DNA of 64,000 nt from Villigracilis sp900696595 (GTDB taxonomy: Bacteria; Chloroflexota; Anaerolineae; Anaerolineales; Villigracilaceae), in NCBI GenBank assembly GCA_030263615.1, contig SZPH01000010.1, forward strand, positions 1 to 64,000, given 5' to 3'. The notes under the pieces are model-generated. The model had not been told where the DNA came from and ran no database searches. It saw nothing but the letters and a program-made list of their open reading frames with translations. Positions 17,111 through 25,261 of this stretch are shown here, one piece after another. A program made the position numbers and the translations under genes. Position 1 is the first letter of the stretch. Each line of letters opens with the position of its first letter.

Positions 17111-18166
17111 ATGAGAACGTATAAACATCTTTACCAGCCGTTATGCAGTTTCGAAAATCTGTATCTTGCCTACGAGAAGGCGAAGAAGGGCAAAAGCGGC
17201 AAAGAGGCGGTTGCCGCGTTCATGAGGAAGAGAGAGGATGAGCTCTTCGCCCTGCAGGAGGAATTGCAAACCAAAACGTACCAGCCGGGCGCGTATCACA
17301 GTTTCTTCGTGCATGACCCCAAAAAGCGCCTGATCTCCGCCGCGCCCTTTCGAGACAGGGTCGTTCATCACGCCTTGTGCAACCTGATCGAACCCATTTA
17401 CGAGGCGAGGTTTATCGAGGATAGTTACGCCAATCGAATTGGAAAGGGGACGCACAAGGCTCTCGACCGGGCGCAGGCGTTTTCGAGAAAATACCGATAC
17501 GTCCTGCAATGCGATATCCGCCAGTTTTTTCCCTCCATTGACCACGAAATCCTGTTTGGGATTCTTTCCCGCCATATTGCCGATAAAGATGCGTTATGGC
17601 TCATTCGCCGCATCCTGGAATCCGGCTGTGGCGTGTTATCGGAGGAATATGAGATGGTCTATTTCACGGGCGATGATTTGTTCGCCACGAATCGCCCGCG
17701 CGGCTTGCCCATCGGCAATCTCACCAGTCAGTTCTGGGCGAATGTCTACCTGAATGAACTCGACCAGTTCGTAAAGCGGGAATTGAAGGTCAAAGCCTAT
17801 ATCCGTTATGTGGATGATTTCCTGCTTTTTGGAGATGACAAACAGGTTTTGCATCAGGCTCGTCAGGCCGTCATTCGAAAACTTGCTGATCTGCGGCTGA
17901 CCCTGCACGAAGGCTCGGCGCAGGTTTTCCCGGTTCATACCGGGATTCCGTTTTTGGGCTTTCGCCTGTATCCCGAATATCGCCGCCTCAAGGCGCGCCG
18001 TTCGCTTGCCTTTCGCCGCAAACTGCGAAGTCTTGTCGAAGAAACCCATGCTGATCGTTCGATATATCCCATGTTACAAGCCAGCATTCAGGGCTGGGTC
18101 AACCACGTCCGTTTTGGCGATACGTGGCAATTGCGAAAATCCGTTCTTGGAGGCGTCCGTTTATGA
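17111..18166 (+). CDS. DGR reverse transcriptase
   Basis: 351 residues, the normal size for a DGR RT: a bare RT without maturase or endonuclease domain. Motifs: RDRVVHHALCNLIEP (82-96), QCDIRQFFPSIDH (133-145, first catalytic Asp), GLPIGNLTSQFWANVYLNEL (198-217, the SQ-containing DGR hallmark) and YVDD (233-236, catalytic Asp pair). It copies TR RNA, misreading adenines, to give cDNA that replaces VR. GGAGGT sits 3 nt before the ATG. It overlaps the next gene by ATGA (18163-18166). Confidence 0.97.
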   Translation: MRTYKHLYQPLCSFENLYLAYEKAKKGKSGKEAVAAFMRKREDELFALQEELQTKTYQPGAYHSFFVHDPKKRLISAAPFRDRVVHHALCNLIEPIYEARFIEDSYANRIGKGTHKALDRAQAFSRKYRYVLQCDIRQFFPSIDHEILFGILSRHIADKDALWLIRRILESGCGVLSEEYEMVYFTGDDLFATNRPRGLPIGNLTSQFWANVYLNELDQFVKRELKVKAYIRYVDDFLLFGDDKQVLHQARQAVIRKLADLRLTLHEGSAQVFPVHTGIPFLGFRLYPEYRRLKARRSLAFRRKLRSLVEETHADRSIYPMLQASIQGWVNHVRFGDTWQLRKSVLGGVRL

Positions 18167-18498
18167 ATGAATCGCCGCTTTTTATCCGCACGCACGACTT
18201 GATCCTGTGGATGGTTCCGCATGTGCAGAAATTTCCGCGCGCGCACCGCTTCGGCTTGGGCGAGCGCGTGCAAAGACTTCTTCTCGATTTTCAGGATTCC
18301 CTCGTCGCCGCGGGCAAGACAAAATCCCAAACGCGCCGCGATCATTTGCTTGAAGCGGATATAAAGTTGGAGCAGTTGCGGGGCTGGATTCGCATTTCGC
18401 GCCAGCTCGATCTTTTCACCGTCGCGCAATACGAGCATGTCTCCCGGCTTGTCGCGGAGGTCGGCAGGCTTCTCGGCGCGTGGCTCAAACAAGGTTAG
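18163..18498 (+). CDS. avd: DGR accessory variability determinant (Avd), four-helix bundle
   Basis: 111 residues, start ATG inside the RT stop (ATGA), hence translationally coupled. The sequence FPRAHRFGLGERVQRLLLDF is the first-helix signature of bAvd/four-helix-bundle proteins, and the protein is rich in Arg/Lys (QTRRDHLLEADIKLEQLRG). Known Avd proteins form pentameric barrels that bind the RT and template RNA and are required for cDNA synthesis. Position between RT and TR fits. Confidence 0.93.
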   Translation: MNESPLFIRTHDLILWMVPHVQKFPRAHRFGLGERVQRLLLDFQDSLVAAGKTKSQTRRDHLLEADIKLEQLRGWIRISRQLDLFTVAQYEHVSRLVAEVGRLLGAWLKQG

Positions 18499-18502
18499 GT
18501 CT

Positions 18503-18615
18503 GTCGCTGCGAGGAACGAAGCAGCCTCCAACAAGGCGTGGATTGCTCACCGCACTGCGCGCGGCGCATGTGTCGGGCGATCCTTCGCCTTCGCTCAGGA
18601 TGCCCTCGCAATGAC
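18503..18615. repeat. CATTGCGAGG-family element between avd and TR
   Basis: Starts GTCGCTGCGAGG and ends CCTCGCAATGAC, inverted ends of the same dispersed family found at 3327, 49368 and 56687. It separates Avd from the TR and would lie in the template transcript. Confidence 0.7.
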
Positions 18616-18638
18616 ATATCGAAGGCTTCGGCATACAG

Positions 18639-18761
18639 GGCTTTCGTTGCGCGGCGGCTCGTGGAACAACAACCAGAACAACGCGCGCGTTTCCGGTCGC
18701 AACAACAATCACCCGAACAACGAATGGAACAACTACGGTTTTCGCGTGGTGTTCGCCCCTC
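18639..18761 (+). repeat. DGR template repeat (TR)
   Basis: Noncoding copy of the VR with AAC/AAT runs (AACAACAACCAGAACAAC), the typical adenine loading that makes Asn codons mutable. All 29 adenines lie between 18665 and 18735; the 5' 26 bp and the 3' 26 bp contain none and act as fixed anchors. An ORF runs through it but has no domain and is not called. Confidence 0.97.
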
Positions 18762-18856
18762 ACGGTTCTGCTTTTTATGCCGGAAGTACTGGCTGATGGA
18801 CAGTCAGCGGTCGAGGCATTACTGGCGTGCCGCAAGCCTGCCCGAAATGGGCAAAA

Positions 18857-18911
18857 ACAAAAAAGCCCCGCATGTTTCAGTAGCCATCCGTGGCGACCAT
18901 CCATGCGGGGC
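18857..18911 (-). terminator. Terminator of the psuG/SPFH operon
   Basis: Minus-strand hairpin with 10-bp stem (GCCCCGCATG 18865-18874 with CATGCGGGGC 18902-18911) and T6 on the minus strand. It follows the period-7 array beyond psuG. The long loop (27 nt) is unusual. The plus strand from 18762 to 18856 holds no other feature. Confidence 0.7.
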
Positions 18912-18913
18912 AA

Positions 18914-19040
18914 CCTTCAACCTGCAACCTGTAACCCGTAACCTGTAACCCGTAACCCGTAACCCGTAACCCGTAACCCGTAACCCGTAACCCGTAACCC
19001 GTATCCTGTAACCCGTATCCTGTAACTTGTATCCTTCAAC
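18914..19040. repeat. Period-7 tandem array after psuG
   Basis: GTAACCC, GTAACCT and GTATCCT units, same family as 12985-13137, immediately after the psuG stop. Confidence 0.9.
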
Positions 19041-19046
19041 TCCCCC

Positions 19047-19970
19047 CTACATCGCCCAGGTCTTCCTCACCGCCATATTCTTCGCAATCTCCGCCGCCAG
19101 GCTTGCGTTGTTCAACAATAGCGCAATGTTGGCATTCAGCGATTTCCCCCCGCTCAACTCGCTGATGCGCGAGAGGAGGAAGGGAGTCAGCGCCTGCCCG
19201 TGAATCTCCTGCTCGACGGCTTCTTGAGAGGCTTTGGAAATAATCGGCTCCATCTCGGACTTGGGGATGGAGTCTGTTTCAGGGAGCGGATTCGTCACGA
19301 GGACGGCGCTCTGAAGCCCCACCCCCCAATGCGCTTTGGCAAACTCGGCGATATCCTTCGGCGAATCGAGCCTGGCGCTGACGTTCAACCCGCTTTCGCG
19401 CGAATAGAAGGCGGGGAATTCGTCGGTCTGGTAGCCGACCACGGGCACGCCCATTGTTTCGAGGTATTCGAGCGTGGCGGGCAGGTCTAAAATCGCCTTC
19501 GCCCCGGCGCAGACCACGATCATCGGCGTTTCGGCGAGGGCTTTCAAGTCGGTGGAAATATCGAAGGGCGATTCCTTGTGGACGCCGCCGATCCCGCCCG
19601 TGGCAAAGACTTTGATTCCCGCCATGTGCGCGGCGAGCATCGTCCCGGCCACGGTCGTGCCGCCGTCCATTTTTTTGACGATGGCGGTCGCGAAGTCGCG
19701 GTGACTAATTTTCAGCGTGGATTCGGATTCAGAAAGCCGGACCAGTTCCGGGTCGGAGAGTCCGAGGCGGATCTTTCCATCCAATAATGCGATCGTGGCG
19801 GGAGTCGCGCCTGATTCGCGGACGGTCTTTTCCATATTCCGCGCGAGTTCGAGGTTTTGCGGGCGGGGAAGCCCGTGCGTGACGACGGTGGATTCGAGGG
19901 CGACGACCGGCGCGCCGAGTTTGAGCGCGCGCGCGACTTCAAGGGAGGGTTGGGTGTATGTGTTTTTCAT
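19047..19970 (-). CDS. psuG: Pseudouridine-5'-phosphate glycosidase
   Basis: 307 residues. Signature stretches ALESTVVTHGLPRPQN, GATPATIALLDGKIRLGL, GGTTVAGTMLAAHMAGIKVFATGGIGGVH and CAGAKAILDLPATLEYLETMGVPVVGY fit PsuG throughout. It splits pseudouridine 5'-phosphate into uracil and ribose 5-phosphate (Mn-dependent lyase). No psuK kinase is adjacent; instead it is the last gene of an operon with two SPFH proteins, overlapping the upstream one by 4 nt (ATGA). Confidence 0.95.
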   Translation of the reverse strand: MKNTYTQPSLEVARALKLGAPVVALESTVVTHGLPRPQNLELARNMEKTVRESGATPATIALLDGKIRLGLSDPELVRLSESESTLKISHRDFATAIVKKMDGGTTVAGTMLAAHMAGIKVFATGGIGGVHKESPFDISTDLKALAETPMIVVCAGAKAILDLPATLEYLETMGVPVVGYQTDEFPAFYSRESGLNVSARLDSPKDIAEFAKAHWGVGLQSAVLVTNPLPETDSIPKSEMEPIISKASQEAVEQEIHGQALTPFLLSRISELSGGKSLNANIALLLNNASLAAEIAKNMAVRKTWAM

Positions 19971-21619
19971 GGTGTCCGTTTGACGTAATGGAAAATGTGG
20001 AAATCAATATCCTTCAGGGCTTTGGTTATTCCGGCGATCTCCATCTGTTTCTCGACGGGGGAGCGGTTTTCCTTTTCGATCAGTTCGCGCGCGGCGACCA
20101 GTTCGCGGCGGAAGGCTTTGAGAATGTCGAGCGCGATGGTGTGCGCGTCGCGTTTGTTTGCGGCGTTATGCGAGAAGCGCTGTTGAAGCATGGGACTGAA
20201 CGCAATGTCGGAATTTTCTTCGATGATCTTCGCCAGTTCGACATATTCCTTTTCGGAGAGTTTGCGGCTCGAGCCGGAACTGCCCGACTTGCTGTAATTC
20301 GAGATGATGACATTGTTGACGAGCTCCGTCAATTCCTTTATTTCATATTTGTTGGACGCGCGTTCGAGGGCGGCGGCGCGTTTGGCGTTTTCGCCCGTCA
20401 ACATCCAGGCAGATTTAAGTTCTTCGATGACGATCTCATGCGGCAGTTGCCAGGTGCCGATGTCTATCCAGTGAACGGCGACGCCCAACCGCGCGGCTTC
20501 CGCCTTGAACTCGTCGTTGAAGAATTGGGCGGTGATATTCGACCGCGAGAGGAATTCCGGCGGTTTGGACGCGCCCGACGGGCTGACGCGCGCGGTTTGT
20601 TCGCCGGTCATTTCGACCCGCATCTGTTTGTTGGTCGCTTCGTTCATTATCAGTTCGTCGAGTTCCCTGGCGCTGATGTTGGCGAGGATTTCGCTCAGAC
20701 TGTGCGAGGCGATGACCTTTTCCAGTTCGCCGATCACGAGCGGCAGGACGGTCGTGTCCCAGGGGAAGGAGACGCCGAAAACTTTTGCGGGCGCGGGCGT
20801 GATGATGACCTGGTCGTATACCAGCGAATGAACCGCTTTTTCTTCGTAGTGATACGGGTTGTTTTCAGGCGCCTGTTCTTTGGGTTTGCGCAGGATGCTG
20901 AACATGACCTTGATGTCCTGCGCTTCGATCGGAATGCCGTCCTTTGTGCGCGCTCTGACGGAGATGCCGCGCGCGAACTGGTCGCGCAGGTTGACGATGG
21001 CGTATTCGCGTTTGCCGGGTTTGTCCGATTTGCCGATCTCGCGGATGCGTTCAAAGCATCCCAGTTTCCAGGGTTTATCGCGCGGTTCGATGATCTCCGG
21101 GAAGCCGTCCACCCGTTCGAGCAGGGCGACGCTGTCGAGGTTGACCTGCGCGTAACCCGGCCCGCCGATGCGGATGACGGGCGAGCGTTCGTCCTGGTCG
21201 GAGATGCCGCCTTCGCTGATGGTGATGCGTTTGAGTTTATCCTGCTCCGATACTTTGTTCCAGTCGCCGATATGGTCAAGGCTGGAGCCGAACGCCACAT
21301 CTTCAATGAAGTCATGGGCGAGGGCTTGGTCTTCCAGTTCGAAGATATCCGCAAGGTATGTTGCGGCTTTGTTCCTTGCCAGGGCGTAGATCACGACGAA
21401 GAGCGGCAGGTATTTGAATGCGCTCAAGGCGATGACGGCGAGCCGCTGGAGGTTGTTTGTGGCGAGGAAGATGAATGAAGCCAGAGTCAACCCGCTCAGG
21501 ATCGCCCATGCGCCGAACCCGGCAATGGAGCGGATGCGGTTGCGGTATTCGATCCCCTCCCCGGTCAGGGCGAAGAGGCGCGGGATCACTTCCTCCCGCT
21601 GGAAGCGGATGCGCTTCAT
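19967..21619 (-). CDS. SPFH/band-7-like membrane protein (second of pair)
   Basis: 550 residues. Two hydrophobic helices (about 30-55 and 62-82) precede a band-7-like region (IGGPGYAQVNLDSVALLERV, AIVNLRDQFARGISVRARTKDGIPIEAQDIKVMFSI). The C-terminal half is mixed and helical with a possible coiled coil. SPFH proteins scaffold membrane microdomains. It overlaps the preceding SPFH gene by 4 nt and psuG by 4 nt. A similar pair exists at 34034-37490, so these are paired subunits rather than a chance duplicate. Confidence 0.7.
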   Translation of the reverse strand: MKRIRFQREEVIPRLFALTGEGIEYRNRIRSIAGFGAWAILSGLTLASFIFLATNNLQRLAVIALSAFKYLPLFVVIYALARNKAATYLADIFELEDQALAHDFIEDVAFGSSLDHIGDWNKVSEQDKLKRITISEGGISDQDERSPVIRIGGPGYAQVNLDSVALLERVDGFPEIIEPRDKPWKLGCFERIREIGKSDKPGKREYAIVNLRDQFARGISVRARTKDGIPIEAQDIKVMFSILRKPKEQAPENNPYHYEEKAVHSLVYDQVIITPAPAKVFGVSFPWDTTVLPLVIGELEKVIASHSLSEILANISARELDELIMNEATNKQMRVEMTGEQTARVSPSGASKPPEFLSRSNITAQFFNDEFKAEAARLGVAVHWIDIGTWQLPHEIVIEELKSAWMLTGENAKRAAALERASNKYEIKELTELVNNVIISNYSKSGSSGSSRKLSEKEYVELAKIIEENSDIAFSPMLQQRFSHNAANKRDAHTIALDILKAFRRELVAARELIEKENRSPVEKQMEIAGITKALKDIDFHIFHYVKRTP

Positions 21620-23046
21620 GGCTTGCCCTCGTCGCGGCGCATGGCGGCGTCAAGTTTGTTGATCAGCAGCCACTTCCAGATTTCGTCGAGTTTTTTGATT
21701 TCGGCTTCCATCTGGTTGTTGGCGCGGCTTTTGATCAGGATGGTTTCGCGCAGGGGTTCGATCAGGTTTTGCAGAGTGGCGAAGAGCTCCTGCGGGGGGA
21801 GGATGGGGTTGTTGAACTTTTGCGAGGCGAGGCGGGCGAAGGTTTTGACGGCTTCGTTGTGCGCCGCCGTTTCGATCAGTTTTTCGCGCTCGTTTAGTAT
21901 GTTCTCTTCGCGTCGGGCGACCTTCATCCATTCGGCGTTCCAGTTCTTGACGGTCTGTTCTTCGATGACGGGGTCGAACATGACGTTGCGGATGCGCACA
22001 TCCATGATCTCCAGCCCGCGCATTTCGAGTTGTTCGTACTCGAGGCTGGGGAGCGCCTTGCCGGTCGGGTTGGGGATGCCTGTGTCGTCCAGCGCCACCA
22101 CGAACGGGCGCTTTACGCGCCGGTTGATCATGTCTTCGATGGTTTTCAACCCGCTGACGCCTTCGGCTTTGAAGAGATCCTCCAGTTTGAATTTGCGCAC
22201 ATATTCGCGCCACAGGTTTACGACCAGGTGGGCGGGCAGGCGATGCCATTCCATGCGGACGCGTTTGTTGTCGGCTGCGCCGAGTTCGATCATCTCGCGC
22301 GTTACGGCGTGCAGTATTGCTTCGGCGTTGTATCCATAATGCGAGGTCACGCCGCTTTCGGAGGGGGTGTTTTGCGCCGGTCGTTTGATGCGGAATTTGA
22401 TGCTGATGGAGGGGGAGATTTCGAATCCGTCGCGGGTGAGGCCGGCGGTCTGCTGGCGGCGGGCTTGCAGTTCGTTGTATTTTTTCGGGTCGGAGATCGG
22501 AACCGGGTTGAGGAAAGGCTGGTCGCTTACGTCGGGGCCGATGACCTGTAACTGTGTTCGCAAGTCCACGCCTTGGTCCTGTGTGATTTTTTCCCTGCCG
22601 CGCGTGAAGCGGATTCCGGGTCCTGCGGGTCCGATGATCTGCGTATCCGTTTGCAGGACGACTGCGCTGGCAGTATCCAGCACGATCACGCCGGGACCTT
22701 GTTTTTTGGTCTCGCCTTCGTGCATGATCACCCGCCCGTTCTTGACGAAGAGCGTCGGCCCGCGAGCGCCGTCGAAGGCGCTCACCCGCGCGTGAATTTC
22801 GCGCCGGTCGTCGGGCGTCTGCACCGGCAGGACGAATTGGGAAAAGAAATAGATCAGTTTATCGAGGATGAAAAACGCCGCGGCGACATCTATAACCAGG
22901 ATGAACCCGGCAACTCCGAGCGTGACGAGGTTGGTATAGTCCACCCCCAGCGCGTAGAGGACGCCGTGAAAGACGAGGGCGGTCACGAAGATCGCGCCGA
23001 AGGGCGTCTGCAAAGAGGAAGCGATGCCGCCGAATACTCGTTTCAT
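21616..23046 (-). CDS. SPFH/band-7-like membrane protein (first of pair)
   Basis: 476 residues. Two transmembrane segments (about 15-35 and 42-70) are followed by a band-7 core (LFVKNGRVIMHEGETKKQGPGVIVLDTASAVVLQT, GLTRDGFEISPSISIKFRI) and a C-terminal helical region (QTVKNWNAEWMKVARREENILNEREKLIETA) like the coiled coil of flotillins. First gene of the operon SPFH-SPFH-psuG. The likely product is a membrane ring or scaffold. Confidence 0.75.
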   Translation of the reverse strand: MKRVFGGIASSLQTPFGAIFVTALVFHGVLYALGVDYTNLVTLGVAGFILVIDVAAAFFILDKLIYFFSQFVLPVQTPDDRREIHARVSAFDGARGPTLFVKNGRVIMHEGETKKQGPGVIVLDTASAVVLQTDTQIIGPAGPGIRFTRGREKITQDQGVDLRTQLQVIGPDVSDQPFLNPVPISDPKKYNELQARRQQTAGLTRDGFEISPSISIKFRIKRPAQNTPSESGVTSHYGYNAEAILHAVTREMIELGAADNKRVRMEWHRLPAHLVVNLWREYVRKFKLEDLFKAEGVSGLKTIEDMINRRVKRPFVVALDDTGIPNPTGKALPSLEYEQLEMRGLEIMDVRIRNVMFDPVIEEQTVKNWNAEWMKVARREENILNEREKLIETAAHNEAVKTFARLASQKFNNPILPPQELFATLQNLIEPLRETILIKSRANNQMEAEIKKLDEIWKWLLINKLDAAMRRDEGKP

Positions 23047-23140
23047 GGTGCGGGGATTTTAAAGCAAATTTGGGGAATGTGGGATTGAAATTGGCTTGCA
23101 GGGAATCGAGCGTTATTCTCCCCGCTCGGAACGCGAAATG

Positions 23141-23794
23141 TCAGCCGCTTTGTATGCGCGGCAACAACCATGCAATCGCCTCTCCCACGTTACGGCATGT
23201 GAAATCGGGCGAGGCGGCTTCAGCGCCCTGATACACATCTTTTCCACCGTTGGATAGCAACAGGATGGTTTTGCATCCGGCCGATCGTCCCGCCCCAATA
23301 TCCGACAGTTTGTCGCCTATCATGAAAGAGGCGGACAAATCAATATTGAAATCCCGCGCCGCTTGCAGTATCAATCCCGGTTTGGGCTTTCTGCATTGAC
23401 ATTCCGGGGTGACTTCCGGGCTGTGCGGGCAGTAATAGAGGGCGTCGTAATACGCTCCTGCGGCTGAGAGTTCCGCCCATAATTTTTCATTGACGCGCTC
23501 CAATTGCTCTGGCGATAAAAGGTTTTTAGCGATGGCGGCCTGGTTGGTGATGATTATGACGGGAATGTCCAGGTCGTTCAATGTCCGCACGGACTCGCCG
23601 GCGGTTGGAATGAGTTCGATGTCGGCAGGCTGTAAAATATAGCCTCTTTCTACATTAAGGGTCCCATCGCGGTCGAGAAAAACCGCGCCTCTGGCGGACT
23701 TTTCATGTCCGACCCCGCCCGACAAGGCTTCTCTTGCCGTCAGTCTGTCGGAAAGAATCCTGCTTTTTGGCCTTTGCATGGCGATATTTTTCAT
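23141..23794 (-). CDS. gmhB: HAD phosphatase, D-glycero-heptose-bisphosphatase (GmhB) type
   Basis: 217 residues. HAD motif I FLDRDGTLN, motif II ITNQAAI, the zinc loop YCPHSPEVTPECQCRKP (Cys-His-Cys-Cys) and motif III/IV MIGDKLSDIGAGRSAGC are those of the GmhB/HisB-N subfamily. It removes the 7-phosphate of heptose bisphosphate, or histidinol phosphate. The exact substrate is uncertain because no heptose locus is near. The N-terminal 38 residues before the HAD core are unusual, so a start at 23779 or later is possible. Confidence 0.82.
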   Translation of the reverse strand: MKNIAMQRPKSRILSDRLTAREALSGGVGHEKSARGAVFLDRDGTLNVERGYILQPADIELIPTAGESVRTLNDLDIPVIIITNQAAIAKNLLSPEQLERVNEKLWAELSAAGAYYDALYYCPHSPEVTPECQCRKPKPGLILQAARDFNIDLSASFMIGDKLSDIGAGRSAGCKTILLLSNGGKDVYQGAEAASPDFTCRNVGEAIAWLLPRIQSG

Positions 23795-23827
23795 ATCAAA
23801 AAGTTGTATAATGACGGCGAGGATGGA

Positions 23828-25261
23828 ATGTATAAGTTGTTCAGCGCAGACGGCATACGTGGAAGGGTGGATAGCGGGATTCTATCATCGGAATCCCTCG
23901 AACGGCTTGGGCTGGCGCTTGCCATCTGGTGGCGGGAGACGACGCCTCATCCCGAAATTTTGATCGGGCGCGACACCCGCGAATCCGGCGAACGCATCAA
24001 ACAGCGCTTGGTCATGGGGTTGACGCGGGGAGGGGTGCGGGTGGTGGACGCTGGGATTATCACAACTCCGGCGATATCTTTTCTGATCATTCATACGGGC
24101 GTCTTTTGCGGAGGGATATCCATTTCCGGCTCTCACCTGCCGGTAATCGAAAACGGGATCAAGATTTTCAATGAGTTTGGCATGAAGGTGGATGACAAAA
24201 CGGAAGATTCGCTGGCGGAATTATTTACAGAGACGTTTCCCTCCCGGTTTCGCAACCTGCCTTCGCCGATCATTAAGAGCGAGCGACTCGCCGACGTGTA
24301 TGTTGACGAATTGATCGCGGAATATCCGGCGTTTCGCTTTTCTCAAAAAATAGCGGTTGACTATGCCAATGGGGCCGCCTCCATGGTGGGCGGCAGAACG
24401 CTTTCAAAACTGCGAATCAAACCCCTGTCCGTCAATATCTCTCCAAATGGAACCAACATAAACCTGCATTCCGGCTCGGAATATGCCAGACATTCTCCCA
24501 AAGAGTTTGCGCGCGAATTTCAACGTTATGGCTGCGATATCGGCGTGGCGTTGGATGGCGACGGCGACCGGGTGGTGTTCATAGATAAATCCGGGCGGTT
24601 TTTCGACGGGGACATGATCCTTGCCGCGCTGGCTCTGGACCTGAAACAATCCGGCAGATTGAGGAACAACAGGGTGGTTGTCACCCAGATGAGCAACAGC
24701 GGGCTGATGGATCACCTGAAAAAACAGGAAATTGAAACGTCGGTGGTGAAGAACGGCGACAAGCACATCACAGACGCTTTGCTAAAAGACGATCTCATCC
24801 TGGGCGGCGAGCAGATCGGGCATATCATCATCCGCACCAGCAATAAACGGGTGACGGGCGACGGCTTGCGAACAATGTTGTGGGTATTGAATGAATTGGT
24901 TGATCAACCCGGGCGCGAGATCGAAGACCTGATCGGCGGGCTTAGAAAATGGCCGCAGGTCAACGCCGCCGTCTATCTGCGCGAACGCACAAGCGTTGCG
25001 GCCAGTCAGATTCCCGGGCTGGAAAGCCTGCTCGACTCCATCCGCCAGACGGCGCCGGACTTATCCCGCCTGGAATGTCGTCCCGCCAGCACCGAGTCGT
25101 CCTATCGCATTATGCTGGAGGCGACAGGCACCCCCATCCATATCCTCGCGGAGTTGACGCGCCAGACGGCGCTCCACATTCAAAAAGAACTGGATTCACT
25201 GGGGCAGCCGATCGAAATTCTGGATTGCGTGGGCGGCGGACATATTCATTTGGCGGGATAA
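23828..25261 (+). CDS. Phosphohexomutase, GlmM-like
   Basis: 477 residues. FSADGIRG starts the fold; the phosphoserine loop is ISISGSHLPVIENGIKIF, with Ser102 before His103. The usual TASHNP is changed to SGSHLP. The metal loop DGDGDR and sugar loop GGEQIGHIII are intact. It most likely interconverts glucosamine 6- and 1-phosphate or a related hexose phosphate. TATAAT at 23807-23812 and a GAGG-like RBS precede the ATG. Its 3' end overlaps the convergent NTPase gene by 16 bp. Confidence 0.85.
   Translation: MYKLFSADGIRGRVDSGILSSESLERLGLALAIWWRETTPHPEILIGRDTRESGERIKQRLVMGLTRGGVRVVDAGIITTPAISFLIIHTGVFCGGISISGSHLPVIENGIKIFNEFGMKVDDKTEDSLAELFTETFPSRFRNLPSPIIKSERLADVYVDELIAEYPAFRFSQKIAVDYANGAASMVGGRTLSKLRIKPLSVNISPNGTNINLHSGSEYARHSPKEFAREFQRYGCDIGVALDGDGDRVVFIDKSGRFFDGDMILAALALDLKQSGRLRNNRVVVTQMSNSGLMDHLKKQEIETSVVKNGDKHITDALLKDDLILGGEQIGHIIIRTSNKRVTGDGLRTMLWVLNELVDQPGREIEDLIGGLRKWPQVNAAVYLRERTSVAASQIPGLESLLDSIRQTAPDLSRLECRPASTESSYRIMLEATGTPIHILAELTRQTALHIQKELDSLGQPIEILDCVGGGHIHLAG

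Noticed and set aside
17111..18166. RT as group II intron or retron
   Set aside because: No maturase or endonuclease domain, no intron domain V/VI, no msr/msd; VR/TR adenine pattern and Avd prove a DGR.
18437..18796. ORF spanning the template repeat
   Set aside because: In-frame only because TR copies coding VR sequence; it starts inside avd and has no RBS or domain.
18914..19040. CRISPR array
   Set aside because: Units are 7 bp with no spacers, and no cas genes are near.
19958..21478. 506-codon plus-strand ORF opposite the SPFH gene
   Set aside because: Antisense shadow; no recognisable domain, and the minus-strand gene fits an operon with 4-nt overlaps.
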